Source: Euryarchaeota archaeon UBA103 (GTDB lineage Archaea; Thermoplasmatota; Poseidoniia; Poseidoniales; Thalassarchaeaceae). From it: a stretch of DNA of 64,000 bases. Made by a program: the position numbers and the translations under genes. The DNA lies in assembly GCA_002506825.1 (NCBI GenBank), contig DAYH01000024.1:36558-100557 (forward strand), given 5' to 3'. Position 1 is the stretch's first letter, and every line of letters starts with the position of its first letter. This document shows, piece by piece, positions 16,140 to 25,700 of the stretch. The notes beneath the pieces are model-generated. The model saw nothing but the letters and a program-made list of their open reading frames with translations, ran no database searches and was not told the DNA's origin.

Positions 16140-17320
16140 GGAAATCTCTCTTGAAGCATCGACTCACATCTAGAAGCTATGGCTTCTCCGACTTCGGAGG
16201 TACTGGCTGGCCCTCCTAGGTCGTAGGTCACTATTCCACCCTCTTCGAAATGCTTCTGGATAGCGCTCTGTAGAATCTCAGCACACAAGTCTAGGTTCTG
16301 ATCTTTCTTTCTGAATGCCAGTGCCTCGAACATCATCTGTACCGATTGAATCATGGCTATTGGGTTAACTACGTTCTTTCCAGCGTGTTTGGGGGAAGAG
16401 CCGTGTACTGGTTCGAAGAGCATGTGTTTGGGTCCCATATTAGCACTTGCTGACATCCCCATTCCACCTTGTAAGACGCTAGCCAAATCTGTGGCTATGT
16501 CGCCAAACATATTTGGCAGAACAACCACATCTAGGTCCTCGGGATTTCTAACCAACCACATTGTGAAGGCATCAATGTAGGCCTCCTTGACTGCAATATC
16601 CTGATTATTCTCTGCGAATTCTCTGAAAATCTTCCTGAAAAGCTGGCATCCACGGGTTACGTTCGACTTGTCTACGCATGTTACGGACTGTGATTTCCCT
16701 GTTTTCCTCTGTCTGTGCTTGGCGTAGTCAAAGGCGAACCTGATTACCCTCTCACTGCCCTCTCTGGAAATTGGCCGTGGGTCCCATGCAACCTCTCCGT
16801 CTAATCCAGGAAACTCCTCAATGACAATTGGTTCATCCTTCTTTCCAAGTGCTCTCTGCTCCATTCTCCTGAGAAGAGAATGGTAGAGTCCTTCGGTGTT
16901 CTCACGAATCATGATAATATCCACCAAATCTGGATCCCAAACTTGCTTGTGTACACCATGCACCTTGTGGGTGACACCGGGATAGAGTTTGACTGGTCTG
17001 ACATTGGCGTATAGCTCCAAGCCGGATCTTAGGCCGAGAATAGTCTGTCCGCCGGCCATGTCTCCATTTGGTAGTCTGGCATCGGGCCATCCGATAGCCC
17101 CTAGGAGAATTGCGTCAGATTCGTCCCTGCAGTATTCAAAAGACCCCTTTGGCCATTCTTCGCCAGTTTCAAGGTAGTACTGGCCCCCACATGGAATCTC
17201 TTTTATTTCGAATGAAGCAGGGCTGTTTTCCTCGAATACTGAGAGTATTCGGAGCGCCTCTCGCATTACTTCGCGTCCAGTCCCGTCTCCGGGCAGTACT
17301 GCGAGCCGATAGGTAGCCAT
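16136..17320 (-). CDS. Isocitrate/isopropylmalate dehydrogenase family enzyme
   Basis: This is a metal- and NAD(P)-dependent beta-decarboxylating dehydrogenase. LAVLPGDGTGREVM is the N-terminal motif, LRSGLELYANVRPVKLY supplies the substrate-binding arginines, and RENTEGLYHS, DIATDLASVLQGGMGMSASAN and FEPVHGSSPKHAGKNVVNP complete the fold. RENTEGLY resembles homoisocitrate or archaeal-type enzymes more than classical LeuB, so the substrate (isopropylmalate, isocitrate, homoisocitrate or tartrate) is left open. A true isocitrate dehydrogenase lies at 33941. The start is ATG 17320 with an A/T-rich box about 30 bases upstream; TTG 17350 is an alternative. Confidence 0.88.
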   Translation of the reverse strand: MATYRLAVLPGDGTGREVMREALRILSVFEENSPASFEIKEIPCGGQYYLETGEEWPKGSFEYCRDESDAILLGAIGWPDARLPNGDMAGGQTILGLRSGLELYANVRPVKLYPGVTHKVHGVHKQVWDPDLVDIIMIRENTEGLYHSLLRRMEQRALGKKDEPIVIEEFPGLDGEVAWDPRPISREGSERVIRFAFDYAKHRQRKTGKSQSVTCVDKSNVTRGCQLFRKIFREFAENNQDIAVKEAYIDAFTMWLVRNPEDLDVVVLPNMFGDIATDLASVLQGGMGMSASANMGPKHMLFEPVHGSSPKHAGKNVVNPIAMIQSVQMMFEALAFRKKDQNLDLCAEILQSAIQKHFEEGGIVTYDLGGPASTSEVGEAIASRCESMLQERFP

Positions 17321-17418
17321 GGGTCTCGGCAAATGTTCATCATTCATCAATTAACCCCTAACTGAAGTTATGTCGAGAAGAGGATAGTTGATAGACGGTC
17401 ACTGAGAATGGAAGCGCG

Positions 17419-18027
17419 ATGGAGCGCGCACCCGAAGATGGAAAGGGAAGTCCACGCATCGACGTCAGGACTCTGCCCGAATCAGTGGCCAGGCTCTGGG
17501 AGACTATGCTAAGACTGGATCCTTCATGGGATTTATCTTCGTGGCTGGACGAAAGAGCATTGGAAGAGCTAGAGTTGGTGGAGAGTCACCTGGGAAGAGA
17601 GAGATTACGACTAGAGCAGCGTCTACACAGAATAGAGACTCTGGTAAAGAGGCTGAAAAGACAACGAGAAGTGGTTGGCACGGGAATTGAGGACCCCCAT
17701 CAGAAGAATCTGTTCGATATTTATGAGATAGGTAGTAAATCAACAGAAAGAGATTCAGAAGCTGACCAAGAAGGTGAGCCTGCAGTGCAATTCGGATCTT
17801 TCGATGTGGGTGACGATCCACTTCTAGCTATCGTTGCAGAGCATGTCCTAGGACTGCTGGAGCTACATTCCCTAGAGGGGCCGGCTCCAGTTCACTTCGA
17901 CTCACTAATGAGCAATCTTGTCCCACTAGGGATAAGAGTCGATGATCTTGACGAAGCTATAGCCTGGCTTCTTCAGAGCGAGCTGATAGTCGAGATAGAA
18001 GAGGACTCATTCTCTCTCAGAAGGTAA
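17419..18027 (+). CDS. Coiled-coil protein with winged-helix-like C-terminus
   Basis: No family is recognised. Residues about 45-85 (LDERALEELELVESHLGRERL onward to KRLKRQREVV) form a heptad-rich coiled coil. A polar linker follows, then a C-terminal block of about 75 residues, alternating helices ending in LLQSELIVEIEEDSFSLRR, that has the look of a winged helix. It precedes the methylase-like gene by 54 bases, but a TATA-like atatac in that gap suggests the latter can be expressed separately. The pairing may mean they work together, which is only inference. Confidence 0.7.
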   Translation: MERAPEDGKGSPRIDVRTLPESVARLWETMLRLDPSWDLSSWLDERALEELELVESHLGRERLRLEQRLHRIETLVKRLKRQREVVGTGIEDPHQKNLFDIYEIGSKSTERDSEADQEGEPAVQFGSFDVGDDPLLAIVAEHVLGLLELHSLEGPAPVHFDSLMSNLVPLGIRVDDLDEAIAWLLQSELIVEIEEDSFSLRR

Positions 18028-18081
18028 GCAATTTCCTTAACCAATATACAACCTTTCAAAACAGGTTGATGATTCGTAGAA

Positions 18082-20058
18082 ATGAGATTAATGGTAAGCG
18101 AAGCATCTGGTTGGTACGCAAGGCTAGATCAGGCCTGTCCGGACAGGATACAGCAGATCAGGAGCTGGTTGGATTTCTGGGAGTCCTCTGTTATATCGGG
18201 AACTCCCATTGCTGCATCTCTACCTAACGCATGGCCGACTCTTCCTGCCGCTCTGCTCACTGACCCTGGCGTGGTTCTGGAAAAGCTACTGTCAAGATTT
18301 GAGGCAGTAACAGATGGTCGCTCTCCGAAAGGAGCTTACTCCACTCCAACTAGGCTTGTTGGATCTATTCTGGCAGACGAGCTTGCCAGTGGGGGTCACA
18401 GCAAGAAGAAGGAATCTCCTCCCACACTATCTCTATCTGCCATACCGCCAGCATTCAGAGACTACGCACTGAAACTAAACAAAGAAGCCATATCTGGTAC
18501 GGAAGAGGAGTACTATTCTGACAGCTCGGAAAATACTAGTTCTGGCATCCCTCTACCATTCGCCGATCCTAGTTGTGGAGCGGGATTGGTTGTCTCTCAG
18601 CTAATCAGATTCCATACGCAGAGAATAGAAGGGCTTTCGGCTGAGAATAGATGTACTGACACTCTAAGGTTGCTAGAAGGTTTGCAATTGATGGGTTTCT
18701 CAGGAATTGCTGTGGAAGCGGCCAGAAGAAGGATACTCATTACATTGGGGAAAGCCGGATTGGTAGACCTCTCGGGAGACAGCAGGAGTCAGATGATTGG
18801 GCGTACTGAAGCCGAGATGATTCTCGAGAGCAATGTCCTTGAAGGCGATCCGCTTCTTGGAGAATGGCCATGGAATGAGAGTCCTAAACTCTTGGTGAGT
18901 AGGCCTCCTTGGATCAGGATAAAGGATAGGTTTAGGGGTTATGAGGGAGGTAGTAAACTTCGAAAAGATCTATCCAGCAAACTCAGGAATGCAACTGAAT
19001 ATGACGGTAGTCTGAGATTCTCTGCGCTGCGTGGAAACGTGAACATGTACAGATTATTCTTGGAGAGATCGATGCAACTTGTGGGGAGCGAGGGCAGGAT
19101 TAGAATGATTGTTCCGGACTCCCTGCTGAGGGAAAGAAGTAGTGCTCCTCTGAGGAAGCTTCTGGTAGAAAGCAATGAGTGGTTCTCAACATGGTCATTC
19201 CCCGACCCTAGCAGGGTTTTTCCAGGGATAACCCAAGGTGTCGCTGTCATAGGGCTGACCGCAGGAGGAAAGACCGAGAAGATGGTGAGCTACGGGCCTT
19301 TGACTGCAAATGATATTTCTCCTGATGCGGGACTTTCCAGAACTTCCCCCTCCTTAGAACTTGACAGGGGGGCTTGGTCTTCATGGACAGATGCCGCATG
19401 GGCCGTTCCACGAATGCCGATAGATTCCTTTGAAAGAAGGAAGGTTATCGATGCGATCGGCAGATTGGCCGATAAGCCAAGGCTATCTGAAGAAGGCAAC
19501 TGGTTGAATCCGGATGGGGACTCTGTCAGAGTGAGAGTAGGGGAAATAGACCAGAGTGCCTGGTCAGATAATATTGGCAACTGGTCGGATAGAAATTCGG
19601 TTTCACCGTTCATCCGGAATGCTCACTTCTTAGTGATAGATGGCGAGGTTTGCCTTCATCACCCCGCGTTCGACAATGATGTCGAGGAGGGTTCTATTCA
19701 GATGTCTCACTCATCTTGGACTGGAGACAAAAATTCTCCTTCCGGACCAAGGATAGCTTGCCAGGCCATCCTTGGGTCGAACAATGATCGGCGTCTTCGC
19801 TGGGCTGTTATCCCAGATGGTTGTGTTTTGAGTAACTCAGTGAACTACCTTGAATTCTCAGAGGGTGTGATTGAGTCTTTAATTAGCAGGGGGGGTGGGT
19901 CTCTAGTGGTAGGTTTGGATTGGCTATGTGAGATTCTAAACTCTGAAGATTTAGAGATCTGGTCAAGGGCATGGGGGGCTAACAATAATGTTAACAACTA
20001 CGAGATTGAGAACCTTCCTTTCCCTGTTCCGGAAGACGAGTTGACATTTTCAATATAG
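18082..20058 (+). CDS. Eco57I/TaqI-like N6-adenine DNA methylase homologue with altered motif IV
   Basis: The fold is that of a gamma-class adenine methyltransferase: a helical N-terminus, then motif I FADPSCGAGLVVSQLI for AdoMet binding, a motif II acidic position in GIAVEAARRR, and a motif IV-like LLVSRPPWIRI followed by NMYRLFLERSMQLVGSEGRIRMIVPDSLL, as in Eco57I-type enzymes. The catalytic tetrapeptide is normally N/D/S-P-P-Y/F/W; here the residue before PP is arginine, so methyl transfer to adenine may be lost. There is no helicase, nuclease or specificity gene nearby, so this is not a complete restriction system. The C-terminal 200 residues may be a target-recognition-like domain. Confidence 0.75.
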   Translation: MRLMVSEASGWYARLDQACPDRIQQIRSWLDFWESSVISGTPIAASLPNAWPTLPAALLTDPGVVLEKLLSRFEAVTDGRSPKGAYSTPTRLVGSILADELASGGHSKKKESPPTLSLSAIPPAFRDYALKLNKEAISGTEEEYYSDSSENTSSGIPLPFADPSCGAGLVVSQLIRFHTQRIEGLSAENRCTDTLRLLEGLQLMGFSGIAVEAARRRILITLGKAGLVDLSGDSRSQMIGRTEAEMILESNVLEGDPLLGEWPWNESPKLLVSRPPWIRIKDRFRGYEGGSKLRKDLSSKLRNATEYDGSLRFSALRGNVNMYRLFLERSMQLVGSEGRIRMIVPDSLLRERSSAPLRKLLVESNEWFSTWSFPDPSRVFPGITQGVAVIGLTAGGKTEKMVSYGPLTANDISPDAGLSRTSPSLELDRGAWSSWTDAAWAVPRMPIDSFERRKVIDAIGRLADKPRLSEEGNWLNPDGDSVRVRVGEIDQSAWSDNIGNWSDRNSVSPFIRNAHFLVIDGEVCLHHPAFDNDVEEGSIQMSHSSWTGDKNSPSGPRIACQAILGSNNDRRLRWAVIPDGCVLSNSVNYLEFSEGVIESLISRGGGSLVVGLDWLCEILNSEDLEIWSRAWGANNNVNNYEIENLPFPVPEDELTFSI

Positions 20059-20091
20059 TTGGGTTACTATAAGCAATAAAGCGGAAATTGA

Positions 20092-20107
20092 TTTCCGTTG
20101 ACGGGTA
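20092..20107. repeat. 7-bp inverted repeat between methylase-like and THEP1-like genes
   Basis: cggaaat and atttccg are separated by two bases. A second looser pair, ataagcaa at 20069 and ttgcttat at 20153, brackets the region. The gap is 142 bases and A/T-rich. These may be operators or a 3' stem-loop of the upstream gene. Confidence 0.35.
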
Positions 20108-20200
20108 GAAAAAGACGTAACTAACCGAATAGACTATTATCGTTGCTTATCCTACACTAGTCGTACTATCACGTGAGTGAGTCAAGGAGGAGTGGAGCTA

Positions 20201-20761
20201 ATGGGCATCAATCCTAAGATTGGAATAACCGGACTCCCTAGATCAGGTAAGTCGGCGGTTCTTGATAAGGTCCTCAAGATGATCGAAGAGGAAAGTTCTG
20301 GATCCTTGGGAATTCCAGTAATTGCAGGTATGAGATCAGAGGCAATTATAGAGAATGGGGAAAGAGTTGGATACGCCTGTGTAGACATTGTAACCGGAGA
20401 GAGGGGAATAATGGCTCACAAGGAGATTGATTCACGTCATAGAGTGCTTGGGTATGGTATTGATCCAAGCGAGATTGATAGGGTCGGGGTTCCAGCAATA
20501 CTGAATGCCGTTGGTAACTGTCAATACTTGGTCATCGATGAAGTTGGAAAATTTACTGTCGAAAGTGAGGGTTTTGTTTCAGCTGTTCGTGAGGCCTTGA
20601 AGTATGACATGCCGACTCTGCTGACTCTGCATAAAAAGAGTCGTCATCCCCTACTACAGGATGTTAGGAGAAGAGATGATGGCCGTATACTAGAAGTCAC
20701 GCCAGTTAACCGGGCGCTACTTCCGTATAAGATACTGAAATTAATCCAGCAGGACTACTGA
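20201..20761 (+). CDS. THEP1-like nucleoside-triphosphatase
   Basis: This P-loop NTPase is of the COG1618/THEP1 group, found in most archaea and hydrolysing nucleoside triphosphates with broad specificity. Walker A is GLPRSGKSA near residue 9-17, and Walker B is YLVIDEVGKF near the middle, followed by TLHKKSRHPLLQDV. I choose ATG 20201 because aaggaggagtggag precedes it. A GTG at 20177 would add eight residues. The physiological role is not established for the family. Confidence 0.87.
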   Translation: MGINPKIGITGLPRSGKSAVLDKVLKMIEEESSGSLGIPVIAGMRSEAIIENGERVGYACVDIVTGERGIMAHKEIDSRHRVLGYGIDPSEIDRVGVPAILNAVGNCQYLVIDEVGKFTVESEGFVSAVREALKYDMPTLLTLHKKSRHPLLQDVRRRDDGRILEVTPVNRALLPYKILKLIQQDY

Positions 20762-20800
20762 GACGGAGAAGTTGATTCGCTACACCCCCTGTTGATTATC

Positions 20801-21172
20801 ATGGATTCCCCCGCCACCCGACTTCGGAGGGTCTTACTTGGAATACTCGTTTCCATGGTTTTCCTAACTTCAATATCTATCGGAGATGGGAGTCTAGTCA
20901 TTCTAGATGGAGATATTTCGAACGCAGATAATAGGGCTCTTACCTTCCCTGCTTTAGCGGCTATTAGTGGATTACTGTTATTGGCAATTAGGAACGCTGA
21001 GGGACGAGAGTATGGGAGTTTCTTTCTAGACAGTTGGATAAGTAGAGAGCAAGAAGGTGATATGATGTCCAGATTGAAACTAGAGCAGGAAGAGGCTGGG
21101 GTAGAAAAAATGGGAGGGGCTTGGGCTGAATTGGAGAAAGTACACTTAGAACAACGCCTGGAAGAGGAGTAG
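20801..21172 (+). CDS. Small membrane protein
   Basis: This protein of about 123 residues has two predicted membrane helices (LLGILVSMVFLTSISI and LTFPALAAISGLLLLAI) and a charged, glutamate-rich cytoplasmic tail that may be helical. The start is ATG 20801, with TTG 20792 also possible. It lies between the NTPase and gcvH on the same strand. No family is recognised. Confidence 0.65.
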   Translation: MDSPATRLRRVLLGILVSMVFLTSISIGDGSLVILDGDISNADNRALTFPALAAISGLLLLAIRNAEGREYGSFFLDSWISREQEGDMMSRLKLEQEEAGVEKMGGAWAELEKVHLEQRLEEE

Positions 21173-21224
21173 TTAGGAACGAAAGCTTGACTGTCAGGTC
21201 GCCCTCGTAAGGCCGGGTGAGACT

Positions 21225-21608
21225 GTGAGTGAGGTACCTGAAGAGCTAAGATATACGAAGGAGCATGAGTGGATTAGGATTGAGGGAGATTCCGTAGTGA
21301 TAGGAGTTACAGACTACGCTCAGAATGCTCTCACTGATGTGGTTTGGGTAGAGCTTCCCGAAATGGGTGCTACGGTGAGCTCAATGGAGTCGTTCGCTAG
21401 TGTGGAGTCGGTAAAGTCTGTCAGTGAGATCTATGCCCCTGTAAGCGGTCAAGTAATGGAAATCAATGAAGATCTAGAGGATGCTCCTGAGCTAATCAAT
21501 GAGGACCCTTATGGAAGGGGCTGGATTTGTAAGATGTCGGTCTCTGATAGTTCAGAACTCTCTTCTTTGCTAGATGGGGCTACATATCGTGGACTCATAG
21601 AGGAATGA
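21225..21608 (+). CDS. gcvH: Glycine cleavage system H protein
   Basis: GcvH carries the lipoyl arm that shuttles the aminomethyl group between the P, T and L proteins. The lipoyl lysine lies in ESVKSVSE (about residue 65), followed by IYAPVSGQVMEIN and DPYGRGWICKM, all canonical. The N-terminus LRYTKEHEWIRIE is typical. The start codon is GTG. Other glycine cleavage genes are not in the window. The stop overlaps the start of the RNase HI frame by four bases. Confidence 0.96.
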   Translation: MSEVPEELRYTKEHEWIRIEGDSVVIGVTDYAQNALTDVVWVELPEMGATVSSMESFASVESVKSVSEIYAPVSGQVMEINEDLEDAPELINEDPYGRGWICKMSVSDSSELSSLLDGATYRGLIEE

Positions 21609-22147
21609 TGATGGTGAGCTCTGCCACTTACATCTACTTCGACGGTTCGTGTGGCGAAAATAGAAACGTAACTTCGGAGACTCCTGCTGGTTGGGGATTC
21701 TGTGTAGTAAGTGGGGACAATGGCATAGGCAGGGGCCATGGGGAGATAGTTAAGGAGAAGAGCGGGGCCGTAGTTACTGGCCCATTAGAAGAAGGGTATA
21801 TCGGAGCTAGTGTTGGATCTAATAATACTGCTGAGTTGAGCGCATTCGCTCACTCACTTATTTGGATTCTGAAGAATCATGTTTCAGGCAGGATAGTAGT
21901 AAGAGGAGACTCTGAGTACGCTATGAATATAGGGTCTGGAAACTGGAAGGCTAAGGCGAATAAAGTCCTAGCCAAGAGAGTTCGTTCCCTTTGGGAAGAG
22001 GTAGAATCTTCCTTTGATATCTCAACAGAACACGTGAGAGCTCATGAGGGACACAGATGGAACGAGCGAGCGGATCACCTAGCTTTCAGAGCCATGAAAG
22101 AAGAGAGTCCCCTTCCTCTTCAATTCTGGAAGCCAGGCAGAAGATAG
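21605..22147 (+). CDS. rnhA: Ribonuclease HI
   Basis: The enzyme cuts RNA in RNA-DNA hybrids. The DEDD catalytic set is visible as YFDGSCG, NNTAELSA, RGDSEYAMN and ERADHLAFR. Length (180) is slightly above the 155 of E. coli because of a loop after strand 2. Archaea usually depend on RNase HII, so a type I enzyme is a common but not universal extra. The start ATGATG overlaps the gcvH stop. The stop TAG abuts the convergent gene. Confidence 0.93.
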   Translation: MMMVSSATYIYFDGSCGENRNVTSETPAGWGFCVVSGDNGIGRGHGEIVKEKSGAVVTGPLEEGYIGASVGSNNTAELSAFAHSLIWILKNHVSGRIVVRGDSEYAMNIGSGNWKAKANKVLAKRVRSLWEEVESSFDISTEHVRAHEGHRWNERADHLAFRAMKEESPLPLQFWKPGRR

Positions 22148-22624
22148 TCAGAATATCTGTAATAGGTAAAGGAATCCCAAGAATGCATGAATGATAACTA
22201 AGATTGCCATAACATCGCCCAATCTTCCATGTAAATCTCTGGTTTTTAGGCTGCTCACTCCTTCTCTTCTCAACGAACTAGTCTTTCTACCCAAATACCA
22301 GAGGGTTGTCATAAGTGCAAGTGCCAGAATACCCGCCCAACCATGGTAATGATTGGGAATCAGTTGTTTGAGGACTTCTTCATTAGTTTGGCCCAGAAGA
22401 ATGGCGTCGACTATCTGGGCTGTAAATGCTACTAGGATTACAACCAGTAGATATGCCATTATTCTATTGCCTGATTTTTCATGTGCATTGACGGCGGAAG
22501 TCCTTTCATTTCCCCGTAATCCGTGTCTTTCTCTTCTCCATGACCTCTGCCTCATAAACGCCCATATCAAAGCCAGAGCCAGTAATGGGTGAACCATCAG
22601 AATTGCCACCCTGATAAAATCCAT
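22148..22624 (-). CDS. Four-helix membrane protein with paired histidines
   Basis: Four membrane helices are clear: VAILMVHPLLALALIWAFM, MAYLLVVILVAFTAQIV, YHGWAGILALALMTTLWYL and MAILVIIHAFLGFLYLL. Histidines at or near helix ends (HPLL, HEKSGN, YHGWAG, LHGRLG, IHAFLG) suggest haem b binding, as in cytochrome b561-like or DUF4079 proteins. This is based on pattern only. Confidence 0.6.
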   Translation of the reverse strand: MDFIRVAILMVHPLLALALIWAFMRQRSWRRERHGLRGNERTSAVNAHEKSGNRIMAYLLVVILVAFTAQIVDAILLGQTNEEVLKQLIPNHYHGWAGILALALMTTLWYLGRKTSSLRREGVSSLKTRDLHGRLGDVMAILVIIHAFLGFLYLLQIF

Positions 22625-22727
22625 GTATTAGCCGAGATGTGATTACTTATCTCCTCTCCTGACGCGTTGATTAGCGAGGCGATGTGTTGATGTACAGAGC
22701 GCATAGGCCGTTAGTCAGGGTTGTGCT

Positions 22728-25700
22728 GTGGAGGAGTACCTGCTGGACTGTTTGGAAATACTCAGTAGGTCCGGTGACCATGAGGCAACACGGAAGAAGA
22801 AGCTTACTAATGCCCCTTCTTGGTCGTTACTACAAGACCCCAGTTGGAAAGCGCTTGCAATGATTGCCGCTAGTAAGGAGGCTTTAGATGCAGTGGGGAC
22901 TGATGGCTCTCAGAAAAAAAATCAATCACGTAGAATAGGGAGAAGGGGGGGCCGTGGAAAGATTAAGACCACTTCTGATAAGCTCGCTTCTCCAGATGAT
23001 GTGATCCCCAGTAATTTTTCGTGTGGATACAAACTTGCTGTGCTCATAGCGCAAAAAAATAGATTCTCTGAGGATGATTGGAGCCCCTCTTGGGATTTGG
23101 AGATGGATTCGATTAGAGAAGAGTGTAGAAGTGGAATTCATCCTGTATGGGAGAGGCTCGCAAGAGAGTCCCCCTTGCTAGCAGAAATGGGTCTTTTCCC
23201 GATTGTGAAGCCTAAGTCTAGCTTTGGAGAAAGGGGACCATGGATAGACGGCTCAAAGATAGATTATTCAGATAATAATGCACTCAGAGATTGGTTAACC
23301 TCGGTCGCGCCGTTCAAACTGTCGGCATCACAATTGAAAACTATTCAGAAAATCGAGAAGGATCTACGAAAAAATCCCCGTCGTAATCTTTGGGAGGAAT
23401 GGATGGCACCGTCTCTGACAGATATGGAAGGAGATGCTTCGCTTCTCGAGGGGTTATTACTGGCGGCCGCGGGCTCTGATAGGGCCAGAGATGTATTAGA
23501 AGGGGTCGAGGGAGAGTGTGCAGAAGTTGCTGTTGGGCTCAATATTCTAATTTCTCTGAGAGAAGGCGTGGACTGTGACTGGAATCTGGCTGTCGAAAGA
23601 GAGGGAGAGGACAAATTATCTTCTGCGATCAAGATGGAAGGCTGGCTTCGTGTGGATCTTTATCCTAAGGAAATGTCACTCGAATTGGCAATGGAGGGAG
23701 TATCTATTATCGAATCGGGGAGTGGTGTAATTCCTAATCGATTGGCATGGATTGCATCAGGAGGACTAGTGGAATCCGGTGATTTCTCGTCCGCTTTGAA
23801 GTATATTGAAGGAAAGCCAGTGAATGATCTCAAAGGATTGACGATATGTTTGAGTATGATATCAGAAGATTCCACCGGGATTTCACTTGAATCGATAGTT
23901 TCTGGTCTTGCAGATCTCGATGAGGAATGTCTCAGATTGGCGCTTTCTCACCCTGACTCCCCGTCTCTAGTTAGGACGTCCGCGGCTAGTATTCTATCCA
24001 ATATTGATCAAATTAGGTATACGGATGAGATCATATCATCATTTACAATGTTCGCAGAGATAAAGGGGCTAACGGACCTATTGATTGAGGAAGTATCGTT
24101 ACAGAGGGCTTATCCATTTCGTGTCATGTTATCGTGGCATCTAATCACTGCCGATGACTCTGTTGGTGTTTCATCTAAATTATTGGAGGCGAGGAGGGTG
24201 GCTCTTGCCTCGATAGAAGACGCGGAGAGGGACGGTGTTCTTTCTGACGTGTGTGTGGGTTTGATTTCTCTTCTTGATGGCATAAGTAGTAATCTCGGAG
24301 CTGTTCATGATAAATTAGACTCGGATGGATTGAAGACTCTGAAAGAGGTTAGAATGGCCCTGGGGCCAGAAGGAGATGGAATAGTAAAGGAAGTAAGAAT
24401 AGACAAATTAGTTAATTCTGTCAATGAGGCGGATTTGAGTTTATTGGAAAGGAGGCTTTTCGAGGCGGTGATAACTTCCCTGGTTCTGAACAGGGCCGCG
24501 ATAGATCTTCAAAATGGAGATTCATCAAGAAGAGAACAGGCAGTCTCCTCTCTTGAATCGGTGATATCGATGGAAGGAGTTTCTATGAGGACCGTCAGAT
24601 TCGCTTCTGACTTGGTTTTCGAACACTCCGTGGGGATTGAATCATTGGATTCATGGTATAGGGAAAATGAAAGCAATAGTCCTGAAAGCCAGATAGTCAA
24701 GGCGGCTCTTCTGGAAAGGAGCGGGGATTTAATGGGTTCAGCTTGGGCCTACAAAGATGCTGCTGCTAGGCTGATGGAGACAGATTTTGAAAAATCTGCA
24801 ATTTTCCTTAGATGGTCTCTGATTTCATTTGCTCATGGAGGCGGGTGGAAGGAGGCTGTAGCACTGATTGATGCATATCCTACACTATCAGCTTCAGTAA
24901 CTAACAGGTTCAAAATGTACTTGAATGTCTGTAAAGACCATACAGAAAAGAATCAGGTAGGAGCTACATCGAGAATAATCGAGCATGTAAGCAATGAGCA
25001 TAGAAACAGCGATACTGAGGAAGATAGGGCCTCCATAATCGAATCACTGGAATCTATCAAAATGTATCCTGTAGAGCATGGACTCCCGATAGATCCGTTC
25101 CAAGGTAGAGTGTTGGCGGCAATAATGAAGATGAGTCATTCATCACAATCCAGAAGGTCCGATTTGGAGAGAAGGTTTGATTCGGAAATGAGGGCTAGAG
25201 TGAAAGATACTTTCTCAATAGTTACAGTGATTGAGCAGGTAGCAGAAATAAGTCCAATACGGGCTCTTAGAATGTTTGAGAGAGCGTTAAAGTCAGGAGA
25301 ATTCGAAGGGAGAGAAGAAAAAATCCTACAGAACACTAAGAGGAATCTATTCACAAGACAGGCTGGAAAAATCTCAGTTAGGGAAAGGAAGACTCTTGGG
25401 GGCCTTGGACTGAAGCCATTGATATTGGTTGATACGAATATCTTGATAGATGCGCTCAAGGATGATTTACTCATGGAAATTTCTCCAGACAGCCTTGGGA
25501 GTTTAGATTGGACTATGCAGAGGGCGTTTCACTGGAAACTAAGGTCTCTTGCTAAGGAAGGACGGGTATTGCTGAACATTCCCCAAGCCGCGATGGGTGA
25601 ATTCATGAATCGTGTAAAGTCTCCAGATATTGTTCTGAAATTATTCGAAAATGTGTATATCGAAAGAGCTTCTTGGAAGAAGGCCATTACCAAAAGAATT

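Noticed and set aside
18082..20058. A full restriction-modification or phage-defence island
   Set aside because: There is only one methylase-like gene with a changed catalytic motif; no endonuclease, helicase, specificity subunit or toxin pair was found near it.
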